The position numbers were made by a program, and so were the translations under genes. From Rhizobium mesoamericanum STM3625 (GTDB lineage Bacteria; Pseudomonadota; Alphaproteobacteria; Rhizobiales; Rhizobiaceae): DNA of 64,000 nt. The stretch lies in contig NZ_HF536773.1 in the NCBI RefSeq assembly GCF_000312665.1, positions 1,297,468 through 1,361,467 on the forward strand, in the 5' to 3' direction. Shown in pieces: positions 47,212-55,775 of the stretch. Numbering within the stretch: the first letter of the stretch is position 1; each line of letters starts with the position of its first letter. The notes below the pieces were generated by a model, which saw only the letters and a program-made list of their open reading frames with translations, searched no databases and was not told where the DNA came from.

Positions 47212-47862
47212 ATGACATGCCGAAAGTCTCTACATCGCGACATCGCATCATTCGTGTTGAGCTTCGCCGGCCTGTGGATCGCCGGGTTTCCGGCCGTGGC
47301 CTCGGCACATCCCCATATATTCGTGGATGCGAAATTCGAAGCAGTCGCGGCTGCCGACGGAAGTCTCAGCGAGCTACGTAACACCTGGCGATTCGATGAG
47401 GTGTTTTCGTCGTCCGTGCTTCTCGATTTCGACAAGAACAACAATTCGACCCTTGACCCACCAGAGCTCGCCGCGGTCGCCAAGTACAACTACTATACGA
47501 GCGCGACGATCTACGGAAAGGCGGTGCCGCTTACGAAGCCGGATGTCATTCACACGACCTACGAGGGCGGATCTCTTATCCTGTCTTTCTCGCAAAGGCC
47601 AACCGAGAAGACCCCGCTCAGAGGGCTCATTGTGTTCGGCGTCTACGACCCGACCCTCTACACCGCGCTTGATTTTGCAAACGACACCGATCTAAAAACG
47701 TCGGGAGACGGATTCCGCCGCTGCAAAAGCATGGTCATAAGGCCGGAATCGAAAGAGATCCGCGCCGAAAATCAGGCGACACTCACCTCTCTGTTCTTCA
47801 ACGACCCCATGGGCACGGGCTATTCCCAGCTGGTCGCGACTAGATTGGAAGTCCAATGTTAA
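47212..47862 (+). CDS. DUF1007 family exported protein
   Basis: A 216-residue DUF1007 protein. A signal peptide ends near residue 32 (AVASAHPHIF). The mature start HPHIFVDAKFE and the later WRFDEVFSSSVLLDFD are the family hallmarks. DUF1007 proteins usually sit beside a NicO/RcnA-type nickel-cobalt exporter or importer; no such gene follows here. The histidine-rich start suggests metal binding in the periplasm, which is an inference. Confidence 0.78.
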   Translation: MTCRKSLHRDIASFVLSFAGLWIAGFPAVASAHPHIFVDAKFEAVAAADGSLSELRNTWRFDEVFSSSVLLDFDKNNNSTLDPPELAAVAKYNYYTSATIYGKAVPLTKPDVIHTTYEGGSLILSFSQRPTEKTPLRGLIVFGVYDPTLYTALDFANDTDLKTSGDGFRRCKSMVIRPESKEIRAENQATLTSLFFNDPMGTGYSQLVATRLEVQC

Positions 47863-47971
47863 GGCTTTTCTAACGCTATTGTCTGAGCGTGCAACTGCCC
47901 CCCTTTGGTCGCTGCATTCCATGCGGTGAGGCGGGATGCATGAGCGTCAAATGGGACGAGGAGAACTTTCC

Positions 47972-48976
47972 GTGTGTACCGCATTCAAGCGTTCCAAATT
48001 CGTCGGCCTCTTCATCGTCCTTGTCCTGGCATCGATGTCTGCGCGGGCATTCGCTTCGGAACAGCCGGCACGCATTCCTGACTGGCTGAAGGCCCATGTC
48101 GGCGAGGGTAACGGTCAGATTGCCGCAGCCGTCCTTCTAAGAGCCCGTGCGCTCTACCTGGAGAAAGTGGCCGAGGGCAACGTGACGAACCCCTGCTACT
48201 TTGCGATGGATGCCACCCGTCCGAACAAACTTAGCAATGGAAATACCGGAGCACGGTTCTACATGATCTGCGAGGCGGAGCAGTCGTTCCACGCGATCTC
48301 TGCCGGGCATGGCAGCGGCCGCAATCTCGGGGGTGCCGCAAATTTTTCTAATGGTCAGCAGTGCGCGAAGAATTTCGGCAATGCGCTTGACTCCAATCTG
48401 ACGGCCGGCGGGGCGTATCTGACCAGCGAGATCAAGACATCCTTCAAGGGCTACTATCGCGCCTCCCCGAGCCAGCAGGCTATTTTGACGCGATCCTTCG
48501 TCCAGTTCGACGGTTTCGGAGAGACGGCGAACGCCAGGCAGCGCAAAATCGGAGGGCATGCAGCAGCGAAGGTCTCGGACATATGTCTCCAAAAGAAGCC
48601 AGAAAGCCCCTACGCCGACAATGATGGCTATGTGCCTTTCGGAAAACTCGTGACCTATGCCGGCGGCCGCAGCGACGGCTGCACCAGTTGGTCGCCGTCC
48701 GATGCCCCGCTGGTCCTTTCGATGGTGAAGGTCAATCCGACAACACTTTATATCTATCCCGAGTCACGCGACATCAACGCTGTCTCACAAGCGGTCGCCT
48801 CCGGTCGGTCGCTGGCGCGCAGCGGACTGTATTGGAACGCGTCTTGCCTAAAGGAGATCGGCGCTCCCAAATTCTGGCCGAAGGAAAAACTGGAGCCGAT
48901 CATCGCTCAGTTCAAGAAGGATCATCCCGCACCGCCGCCTCGACCATTGCCAATCTGCAGCAATCAGTCCAACTGA
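47972..48976 (+). CDS. L,D-transpeptidase-like (YkuD_2) exported protein
   Basis: A 334-residue exported protein. I prefer the GTG at 47972, which has GAGGAG 8-9 bases upstream and leads straight into the signal peptide (FKRSKFVGLFIVLVLASMSARAFA). The late DGCTSWSPSD holds a probable catalytic Cys, and AISAGHGSGR with GHAAAKVSDIC fits the murein L,D-transpeptidase catalytic domain family of the YkuD_2 type. It probably acts on peptidoglycan or a similar periplasmic polymer. The N-terminal 60 residues are unassigned. ATG starts at 47936 and 47951 are alternatives. Confidence 0.68.
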   Translation: MCTAFKRSKFVGLFIVLVLASMSARAFASEQPARIPDWLKAHVGEGNGQIAAAVLLRARALYLEKVAEGNVTNPCYFAMDATRPNKLSNGNTGARFYMICEAEQSFHAISAGHGSGRNLGGAANFSNGQQCAKNFGNALDSNLTAGGAYLTSEIKTSFKGYYRASPSQQAILTRSFVQFDGFGETANARQRKIGGHAAAKVSDICLQKKPESPYADNDGYVPFGKLVTYAGGRSDGCTSWSPSDAPLVLSMVKVNPTTLYIYPESRDINAVSQAVASGRSLARSGLYWNASCLKEIGAPKFWPKEKLEPIIAQFKKDHPAPPPRPLPICSNQSN

Positions 48977-49084
48977 ACCGGGGCGTGAACCGGCGTGAAG
49001 GCTATCTCAGCCTTTTCCCGTCAGCCAGATGGACGCGCGATACCGACCTCTGCCGGCCCTTGCAGCCCGTCGAAGTCAGCGCCA

Positions 49085-49204
49085 CTGTCCGAGGCCAAGC
49101 GGCTGAAGACACTGGAGGACGAGAATACGAAGCTAAAACGGCTCCTAGCGGATGCCATTCTCGATAATGCCGCTTCGAAGGACCTTTTAGGAAAAGAAGT
49201 TGTG
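49085..49204 (+). mobile_element. IS3-family transposase OrfA fragment
   Basis: About 40 codons read LSEAKRLKTLEDENTKLKRL, then LADAILDNAASKDLLGK. This is the C-terminal leucine-zipper end of an IS3-family (IS407-like) OrfA. No OrfB, upstream OrfA part or terminal repeats are seen. The relic lies between the L,D-transpeptidase-like gene and galU and marks an old insertion or recombination junction. Confidence 0.7.
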
Positions 49205-49231
49205 ATGCCGCTTTTGCTTCAGATGTATTGC

Positions 49232-50120
49232 TCAGGCGACCGCACTGCGCGCCGCGGCAAGGGTTTCGATCTCCAGGTTGACGTGGGCGCCAAGGTCGGC
49301 GCGGGCAAGTGCCATGTGGAGATTGGCACTCACGAAGCCTGCGGGCGCGCCGCAGTCAAACGTGCGGCCGCGGAACTCGAACGGTCTGATCATCTGCTTG
49401 CTCATCAGCGCGATCATCGCGTCTGTAAGCTGAATCTCTCCGCCGGCACCGGGAGACTGGTTTTCCAGCAGATCGAATATCTCAGGCTGAAGGATGTAAC
49501 GCCCGGAGATGAAAAGGTTGCTCGGCGCCTCGCCCGGCGCCGGTTTTTTCCACGAGACCTTCCACAAGCGGATCGCCACCCGTCGACTGCAGAGACACGA
49601 TGCCGAATTTGTGGGTCTCCTCCGGCGCGCACCTTTCCACGGCGACAACATTCCCCCCGTGGCGGGCATGGAGATCCATCATCGACTTGAGGCACGGTTC
49701 GTCTGCGACCATCAACATGTCGGGAAGTAGGACGGCAAATGGCTCGTCACCGACAATCTGTCGCGCCGTCCATACCGCATGCCCGAGGCCACGCGCTTGC
49801 TGCTGGCGAACGAAGGAAATGCTTCCAGCGGCAGGCGTGTACTGGGCCATCCGATCGGCCAGGCCATGTTTGCCAGCGTTGCGCAAGCTCACGTCGACTT
49901 CGAACGCGTGGTCAAAATAGTCTTCGATCGCTCCCTTCATACGTCCGGTGACGATGGCCACATGCTCTATCCCGGACGCAAACGCCTCCGCGACGATGTA
50001 GTCGAGGATTGGCCGATCGACAATGGGGAGCAGCTCCTTGGGAACGCTCTTGGTTGCCGGCAGCATCCTTGTTCCGAAACCGGCGGCAGGGATGATGGCC
50101 TTGCGGACTTTCTGGTGCAT
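49232..50120 (-). pseudogene. galU: UTP-glucose-1-phosphate uridylyltransferase with a one-base frameshift
   Basis: The 5' part from 50120 is a clear GalU/ExoN: KAIIPAAGFGTRMLPATKSVPKELLP-type nucleotidyltransferase start, FVRQQQARGLGHAVWTAR and GDEPFAVLLPDMLM. At 49544-49549 a run of six A (coding sense) replaces five, turning GLVEKPAPGE into GLVEKTGAGR and a stop 22 residues later. The other frame continues correctly with APSNLFISGRYILQPEIF through GGEIQLTDAM to a stop at 49232. The enzyme would make UDP-glucose for the glycan genes upstream. The homopolymer position means a sequencing error or slippage-prone phase variation are both possible. Confidence 0.87.
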
Positions 50121-50143
50121 GGAGGGGCTCCGATTCGTATGGC

Positions 50144-50162
50144 CTTGAGAACTTTTCTCAAG
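50144..50162 (-). promoter_or_regulatory. palindrome upstream of galU
   Basis: CTTGAGAA (50144-50151) and TTCTCAAG (50155-50162) form a perfect 8-bp inverted repeat with a 3-base centre, 24 bp upstream of the galU start and 60 bp after the GT4 stop. It could be an operator, or the 3' hairpin of the GT operon; there is no T-run. Confidence 0.4.
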
Positions 50163-50221
50163 CGGTTGGTTGATTGTTCATTCTTCGTTGAAGACGTTAC
50201 GTTTTGTTCGTGACGTGCGTG

Positions 50222-51541
50222 TCAAAGGGAATGCGAGAGGAGCGCCGGGCTCGAGGCCATCGCTGCATCGAGTTTCCGCCGCAGCAGCGCGTGATAGAGT
50301 TTGACGTGTTCGCGCGCGCAGGCGATGTGGTCTGCGGGTTGTCGCATGGAAAGGCGCAGCCGATCCCAGATTTGGGTATCGCCCAACACCTCGACGATAC
50401 GGTCCGCGAGATCCTGGCTGCTGCCTGTACGGAAGTGCAGGCCGTCCTTACAGTCCCGCACCTTCTCCGCCATCCCCCCGATGTCGGAGCAGATCATCGG
50501 CCTGCGATGGAGCAAGGCCTCCTGGATCACGACCGGCGAGTTTTCCCACCAGACGGACGGAAGAACCACCCAGTCGATCGAACGCATCAGGCGCGGCACG
50601 TCCGCGTTCTGATAGGCACCGTAGAAGCGGACGCGGTAGCCGGCATCTGCGATGAGCTTTTTCATCCGTTCCTGGAATTCGATCGGCTGTCGCTCGAGGT
50701 TGCCGCCGAAGATCATCAGGCACGAGTCTTCGCCCCATATCTCCTTCGGGATCCGCAAAACAGCCTCGATCAGCACGTCGACCCCCTTGAACGGCGTCAT
50801 CTGTCCAAAATAGGCAAAGCGGTTGCGGCGCGGATTGGAACCTTGCAACTCTCGCGCGGGCGCAGGTGCTTCCACGACGATTCCGTTTTCGATCACGCAG
50901 AGCTTGTCCTTATCGATGCCCCATGTGACGTAGCGCTCCGCCAGAAACCGGCTGGGGGAGACAAACGCGTCGGCAAGGCCAACCATCCCGCGCACAAACA
51001 ATTCCCGCTTCAAGAAGCGTGAGACGGGGATCTCGGGATAGCAGCCGTGACAGGCGATGGGGGATGCTGCTTCGCAGAGCTGACCTGAAGGCCGCTTTAC
51101 CATCTGCCCGTGATTATGGCAGATCGACAGGTACTCGTGAAACGTGACGAGTATGGCCGCATGCGGAAATGCTTCTCTAAGGGCGTAAAGCGCTTCAAGG
51201 CCAAGGCCGAGAACATGATGGAAATGCACGACATGGGGTCTGAGATCGCGCGCGAAACGCAGAAGGTCCCGGCTAAGCGCCTGCGTATCGCCGTTGGACA
51301 AAAAGAAGTGGTCGTAGTCGTCAGTGTGAAACAGTAACTCGTCGTCGGCAAGGCGAAGGCTCATCAGTGCTGAAGCGGCATGTCGCGGCACTGGATGGCC
51401 GACCCGGGCCAGGTAAGCGGATTCCACGTTGGGCAATGCCTTCAGGCCGCAATGCAGATTGTGAGACGCAATTTCCGCCCCACCGAGCGACACGGCAGGG
51501 TGCGCATGCGATACGACGAGGACACGAAGCTGCTCGTTCAT
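50222..51541 (-). CDS. glycosyltransferase family 4 protein
   Basis: A 439-residue GT-B glycosyltransferase. The N-terminal acceptor domain opens RVLVVSHAHPAVSLGGAEIAS, and PHVVHFHHVLGLGLEALYA follows. The C-terminal donor domain has RFAYFGQMTPFKGVDVLIEAV and the E(x7)E-type motif region SVWWENSPVVIQEALLHRRPMICSDIGGMAE (near residues 335-365), typical of GT4. A Cys-rich stretch (CHNHGQM...CEAASPIACHGCYPEIP) in the middle is shared with the other GT4 at 54525. GGAGG precedes the ATG, which overlaps the upstream stop (ATGA). Donor and acceptor are unknown. Confidence 0.88.
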   Translation of the reverse strand: MNEQLRVLVVSHAHPAVSLGGAEIASHNLHCGLKALPNVESAYLARVGHPVPRHAASALMSLRLADDELLFHTDDYDHFFLSNGDTQALSRDLLRFARDLRPHVVHFHHVLGLGLEALYALREAFPHAAILVTFHEYLSICHNHGQMVKRPSGQLCEAASPIACHGCYPEIPVSRFLKRELFVRGMVGLADAFVSPSRFLAERYVTWGIDKDKLCVIENGIVVEAPAPARELQGSNPRRNRFAYFGQMTPFKGVDVLIEAVLRIPKEIWGEDSCLMIFGGNLERQPIEFQERMKKLIADAGYRVRFYGAYQNADVPRLMRSIDWVVLPSVWWENSPVVIQEALLHRRPMICSDIGGMAEKVRDCKDGLHFRTGSSQDLADRIVEVLGDTQIWDRLRLSMRQPADHIACAREHVKLYHALLRRKLDAAMASSPALLSHSL

Positions 51542-53769
51542 GCCGGCCTCCTTTCCAGGTGCTTTTCAACAGCGAGGACAGGTGCCCATTGGCTCTTGAA
51601 TATTTTCCGATCGATCTCTTCCACCAGCGCCGCCAGTGCCGGGCTATCCCCGTTTCGTGCGTCGTCGCAACCCCACATCTGGACCGATGGAAGCAGATAG
51701 GAGTCCATACCGGAACGGCTGAGACGCAGGCCGAGATCCAGACCTTTTTCCTGGGCGCCAAGATAGCCACCTGAAAAGCCGCCTGCGCGTGACAGGGCAT
51801 CGCGGGGCATGATGCAGCATTCGAGCGAGCCCGCTGCAATCTGGGTCAGCTTCATGTCGCTAACCGCTTTGAGCGGATAGCCGGCATACCGGCCCACGAC
51901 GGGTTGGTGGGAGTCGTCGTCATCGATCCAGCTTCCTGCCCAGCGAACGGAATCGTCCTCGTAAACCAGGACGGGCGAGACGATGCTTCCTCTCAGGGTT
52001 GCAGTTGTCCCCACGAGTTTGCCGTACCAACCTGCCCCCCGCGGGATCAGGGAAGCCGAGAGCGAGACGACCGTTTCACAAGAGAGCGCTTGCGTGCCCG
52101 CTTCAAGCATGTCGTAGAAGTCGCCTGTTCCCTTCACCGATACCAGCCGCGCTGAAAGCCGATAGAACCGCGCGAGTTCGCGAAGCCGAGCGGTCTGCCG
52201 GCGAAAGCGGTCCGCAGGCATGGCGATCGCGATCGGCACGCTCCGGGTCTGCGGGTCCAGCGCGAGCAAGGCCAGCAGCGGGGCAATGTCTTCCTCGCTC
52301 TGCCCGACAGCGATGACAATAGGCGGGCTGTTTTCCTGATCGAAGGAACCGACATCCAGGATTGTGTCAATGGCCGGCGCTGATCTTCCGGATTCTCTAA
52401 GGAACGGGACAATTTGTCTATCGACGATCGCTGGCAGCGCACAATTCGAGGGATCGATGGAGCCGATCTGCCGCAATGCCGCCAAGCGCCCCGAGGCCCG
52501 CGTCGGTTTCACCGGCAAAAAAGCTCGGCGCGAATCGCGAAGCGTCAGCTCGAAGTAGAGGGGCGCACCAGGATCTTCATTCGGCAATTGAGCTTGGGCG
52601 ATGAAACCATAGGAGAGATCTTCGCCTTGAAGGCTCGCAGCGAATTGCTGCTGGTCATCGAAACTGTCGGTGACATCGGGACGATCGAGGCGCGTCCAGT
52701 GTTCATCGAGGCGAACCGCGGCATCACCTCGACGCAGTCGTACCATTGCGACATGGCTGTCAGGGTCATAAAGCCAGCCGGATACAAGGAAATTTCCTCG
52801 ATCCGCCTCAAACGTGTTGTCTATTCCCATCCTCACGGGATACGGCAGGCCGGAGACGGTTTCCTTGCCCTCAAAGCTGTTTGCAGCCGCTCGCAAGGAC
52901 AAGAGTACGTCCGGCGCCCCATGTGTGCGCAACAGGATCGACCGGATGTGTTCGGGCGTTTCCAACGGGCCGGCAATACGCTTTCGGGGGTGGATCCCAA
53001 CATACCTCCAACCGGCGCGCCCCTGAACAACGAGACCCTCGATCGCGCGTGCGCGGGGCGCGGCTTTGAGAAGGCCAACAAAACCAGAGGCGCCATCGGG
53101 AGCGTCCGGGCGGGGAAAGACGGCGATGCCACACTCCTCGAGCACCGGGATGGCGTTGCCGACAACGCTCACCCGGCAAGGTCCTGGCGCCATGCTGTGG
53201 CTCCAACCCTGTAGGAACGTCGCACCGTCATGGCTTTCACCAATCAGCTCCACGAAGCCATCGTTTGCGTGAGCTGCCTCCAAAAGGGCGGTGATGGCCC
53301 GAATTCTGCGGCGGTCGACATCGCCGACCATCAGAACGTCCACGAGACGATCGATGATGGTGGCAGATTGAGATCCCGCGGACTCCACCATGAGCGCGGC
53401 AGCTTCCTCCGCGGAGGCGAGCCGGGGCGCAAAGATGTAGTGTGAGCCCGTCTCCCCCTCTCCGAACCGTATCGAGGTAATCGCGAGGTCGATGCCCCCC
53501 GTAGGCACGAGCGCTGCGAAGCCGTGTTTGGCCCGAGAGGAGGGTGCGCTCAGTCGCCATTCACAGACAAACGAGCTTCGCGTGCCCACCTGGTCCCCAT
53601 CGAAACCTACAAGCACTCCGCCAGCCGTGACACGGCCGAGACCGAGGACAAGTAGGTTTTCCCCGTCTATACGACAGCCGATGACCCTGCCGGAGCGAAT
53701 TGCCCTGCTAGCCCCGTGCTTGCCTGCCGTTGGGCCTGTATTTGCCGAGGATTGCTCTGTAGCCAGCAC
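51538..53769 (-). CDS. large GT2-like protein with degenerate catalytic motifs
   Basis: A 743-residue protein starting at a GTG with AGGGGG upstream. The first ~320 residues match nothing I know. Around residues 330-345 the segment NFLVSGWLYDPDSHVAMVRLR resembles the GW module of two neighbours. From about 470 to 725 the layout follows a GT2 fold (PIVIAVGQSEEDIAPLLALL, then GSIVSPVLVYEDDSVRWAGSWI and GSLECCIMPRDALSRAGGF). However, the DxD-type spot of its neighbour (NSDVVS) reads SASLIP here, and the EDSDL acidic site reads EKGLDL. I infer an inactive GT2 homologue, perhaps a scaffold or specificity subunit. It sits inside the operon with a 4-nt overlap downstream and 15 nt upstream. Confidence 0.62.
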   Translation of the reverse strand: MLATEQSSANTGPTAGKHGASRAIRSGRVIGCRIDGENLLVLGLGRVTAGGVLVGFDGDQVGTRSSFVCEWRLSAPSSRAKHGFAALVPTGGIDLAITSIRFGEGETGSHYIFAPRLASAEEAAALMVESAGSQSATIIDRLVDVLMVGDVDRRRIRAITALLEAAHANDGFVELIGESHDGATFLQGWSHSMAPGPCRVSVVGNAIPVLEECGIAVFPRPDAPDGASGFVGLLKAAPRARAIEGLVVQGRAGWRYVGIHPRKRIAGPLETPEHIRSILLRTHGAPDVLLSLRAAANSFEGKETVSGLPYPVRMGIDNTFEADRGNFLVSGWLYDPDSHVAMVRLRRGDAAVRLDEHWTRLDRPDVTDSFDDQQQFAASLQGEDLSYGFIAQAQLPNEDPGAPLYFELTLRDSRRAFLPVKPTRASGRLAALRQIGSIDPSNCALPAIVDRQIVPFLRESGRSAPAIDTILDVGSFDQENSPPIVIAVGQSEEDIAPLLALLALDPQTRSVPIAIAMPADRFRRQTARLRELARFYRLSARLVSVKGTGDFYDMLEAGTQALSCETVVSLSASLIPRGAGWYGKLVGTTATLRGSIVSPVLVYEDDSVRWAGSWIDDDDSHQPVVGRYAGYPLKAVSDMKLTQIAAGSLECCIMPRDALSRAGGFSGGYLGAQEKGLDLGLRLSRSGMDSYLLPSVQMWGCDDARNGDSPALAALVEEIDRKIFKSQWAPVLAVEKHLERRPA

Positions 53770-53784
53770 GCCTTACCCCCTGTG

Positions 53785-54516
53785 TTAGATCCTGGCAATC
53801 AGTGCAAGCCCGGCGCCCGCGGCAAATCCCACGAGGACGAACAGCAGCAACAGCGAGGGCTTCAACTCGCCGTTCGCACGCTTGCGCAATATATCGAGGT
53901 TCTTCTCCATTCCTGCCACCACCCCGTCCAGCCGCATAAGATGGACATCGAGATCATTGAGCCGCTGGCTGATATCCACTCTGAGGCTTTCGACGGTGTC
54001 GCTGACCTCCCTCAGGTTGAGGTTCGCGATCTTGTCGGCATCGATGTCTGGTGTGCGCTGCAGTGAGCGCTGTGAGACCTGCAGCTGCCGCTGCGCCGCC
54101 ATCAGTACATCGAGCTTGTCGAGCACTTTCGTCAGCGGCGCGGCAATCAGAGCTTCTGCCGCTTGCTCGTCTGGCTGGGGAACGCGCAAGGCCTGTTCAG
54201 AACCGCTTCCATTTCGCGCCATGACGACGATATCGTTCGCACGCGACTGGACAGGATCAGGCAGTGCGATCTCGAATGCGTGTTTGCCGTCGCCAATACC
54301 ATTGCGCTTCAGGTCGGGACGATTGCGATCAGCGACCGCCTCGGCAATCACCTTGCCATCGAGCAGGACACGGATGGTCACCCGTTGGTCCGGCGCCATC
54401 GGATCGAATGCCCAACCGAAGATCCGACCCATGTCAATAGCATCCACCCGGCCGTTCATCGGCTTGGCGTTATCCTGCTCGGATGCGGCATCCGGTCGTT
54501 GGGCGGGATTGGTCAT
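53785..54516 (-). CDS. tail-anchored coiled-coil protein with GW module
   Basis: A 243-residue protein. Residues about 20-110 form a beta-rich module (GRIFGWAFDPMAPDQRVTIRVLLDGKVIAE...RPDLKRNGIGDGKHAFEIALP) like the 'GW..DP' segments seen in glycosyltransferase-associated proteins. Residues about 125-215 are heptad-like and charged, predicted coiled coil. The last 20 residues (PSLLLLFVLVGFAAGAGLALIARI region) form a single C-terminal membrane anchor. No signal peptide, so the soluble part should face the cytoplasm. Sitting between two glycosyltransferase genes 8 and 15 nt away, it may tether the enzymes to the inner membrane. Confidence 0.65.
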   Translation of the reverse strand: MTNPAQRPDAASEQDNAKPMNGRVDAIDMGRIFGWAFDPMAPDQRVTIRVLLDGKVIAEAVADRNRPDLKRNGIGDGKHAFEIALPDPVQSRANDIVVMARNGSGSEQALRVPQPDEQAAEALIAAPLTKVLDKLDVLMAAQRQLQVSQRSLQRTPDIDADKIANLNLREVSDTVESLRVDISQRLNDLDVHLMRLDGVVAGMEKNLDILRKRANGELKPSLLLLFVLVGFAAGAGLALIARI

Positions 54517-54524
54517 GGGGTCTC

Positions 54525-55775
54525 CTATGCCTGAACCTGTACCGTCTCCATCCGCTTAAGGTAGCGGCGGGCGGTCGTGTCGATGTCGTCGGGCCTGCGA
54601 GCGTTTTCAGAGTACTGACGCAGCAGGTTCGGCTGTTCCAATATTCTCCGCATCACCGCGGCGAGCGCTCGGGAATCGTTGGGTGGAACAGTCAGGCCGT
54701 TGACGCCATGCTCGATCATTTCAGCCATTCCCCCGATGTTGCTGGCTATCACCGGGCGGCCCTGAGCCTGGGCTTCCTGAATGACGAGCGGCGCGTTCTC
54801 CCACCAGACGGAAGGAACGATGGTGCAGTCGACCGCAGCCACGAGATCGCCGATATCCTCGCGCCGGTAGGGTCCTCGGGACTGAACGGACTCAGCGGTT
54901 TCGGAAAAACGCCGATTGATTTCGTCTAGGAAGGCCTCTTTCTGGAAGGGCGCGCCGCCATGGACGCGGAGTTCGAAATCAAGGCCATCCGCGAGAAGCT
55001 GGCGCGCAGCGTCGAGCAATACGGTGACCCCCTTCCAGGGATTGAGATTTCCGAAATATCCAAAGACCGGCCTCCCGTCCTGGAGCAGCTCTCTGCGCGC
55101 ACCGGCATTTCGGTGGGGGATGCCGTTGGGAATGACGCTGATCCTGTCCTCGTCCAGTCCCCACCGCACAAAACGGTCCCGTAAGAAGGCACTTGGCGAG
55201 ACGAAGTGGTCAACCGTGCTCAACAGGGCCTTCAGGTGGCGTTCGCGCAGGGCGAAGCGGTCGAGCGGGATGTCCTTGAAACAGGCATGGCAGCGATCAG
55301 GGCTGGCCTGGTGGCAAAGCTCCTTGCTGCCGGTGCGCACCATCAGGCCGTCATGATGGCAGATCGGGTAGTAGTCATGCAGCGTCATGACGATCCGGCA
55401 GTCGGGCAAGGTGCGGCGGACGATGTGAGGGAACTCGGCGCCGAGCAGCAGCAGGTGATGGAGGTGAACCACGTCCGGCCGGAACTCGCGCAGCAGTTCC
55501 GCTATATCAGGCACGACACCATAGAGATCGATCTGGCTCATGAAGAAGCGATCGAAGTGACCTGACCACAGCAGGATCTCATCTCCCGCCGAACCGATGC
55601 TCTGAAAGCTGGTGCCCGGTCTGGCCTCGCGATGGATCTGGTTCGTGGCCCCGAGAAACAGGGCTTCGTGACCCTCGCGCTGATAGGCACGGAACAAGTC
55701 GTGAGCGAATATCTCCGTTCCGCCCGGGTGAAGGGAGGGATGGTTGTGGGCGGCCACCAGAATACGCTTGCTCAT
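54525..55775 (-). CDS. glycosyltransferase family 4 protein
   Basis: A 416-residue GT4 enzyme when started at 55775: KRILVAAHNHPSLHPGGTEIFAHDL at the N-terminus, PDVVHLHHLLLLGAEFP, PVFGYFGNLNPWKGVTVLLDAA and the donor-site stretch VPSVWWENAPLVIQEAQAQGRPVIASNIGGMAE. It resembles the GT4 at 50222, including the Cys-containing CHHDGLMVRTG...CHQASPDRCHACFKDIP segment, so the two probably arose by duplication. Its start overlaps the methyltransferase stop (ATGA). The open frame extends far upstream, but only in the shadow of the methyltransferase. Confidence 0.87.
   Translation of the reverse strand: MSKRILVAAHNHPSLHPGGTEIFAHDLFRAYQREGHEALFLGATNQIHREARPGTSFQSIGSAGDEILLWSGHFDRFFMSQIDLYGVVPDIAELLREFRPDVVHLHHLLLLGAEFPHIVRRTLPDCRIVMTLHDYYPICHHDGLMVRTGSKELCHQASPDRCHACFKDIPLDRFALRERHLKALLSTVDHFVSPSAFLRDRFVRWGLDEDRISVIPNGIPHRNAGARRELLQDGRPVFGYFGNLNPWKGVTVLLDAARQLLADGLDFELRVHGGAPFQKEAFLDEINRRFSETAESVQSRGPYRREDIGDLVAAVDCTIVPSVWWENAPLVIQEAQAQGRPVIASNIGGMAEMIEHGVNGLTVPPNDSRALAAVMRRILEQPNLLRQYSENARRPDDIDTTARRYLKRMETVQVQA

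Noticed and set aside
48995-49690. 231-codon plus-strand frame as one protein
   Set aside because: Only the first part (to about 49204) resembles an IS3 OrfA end; the rest is antisense to galU.
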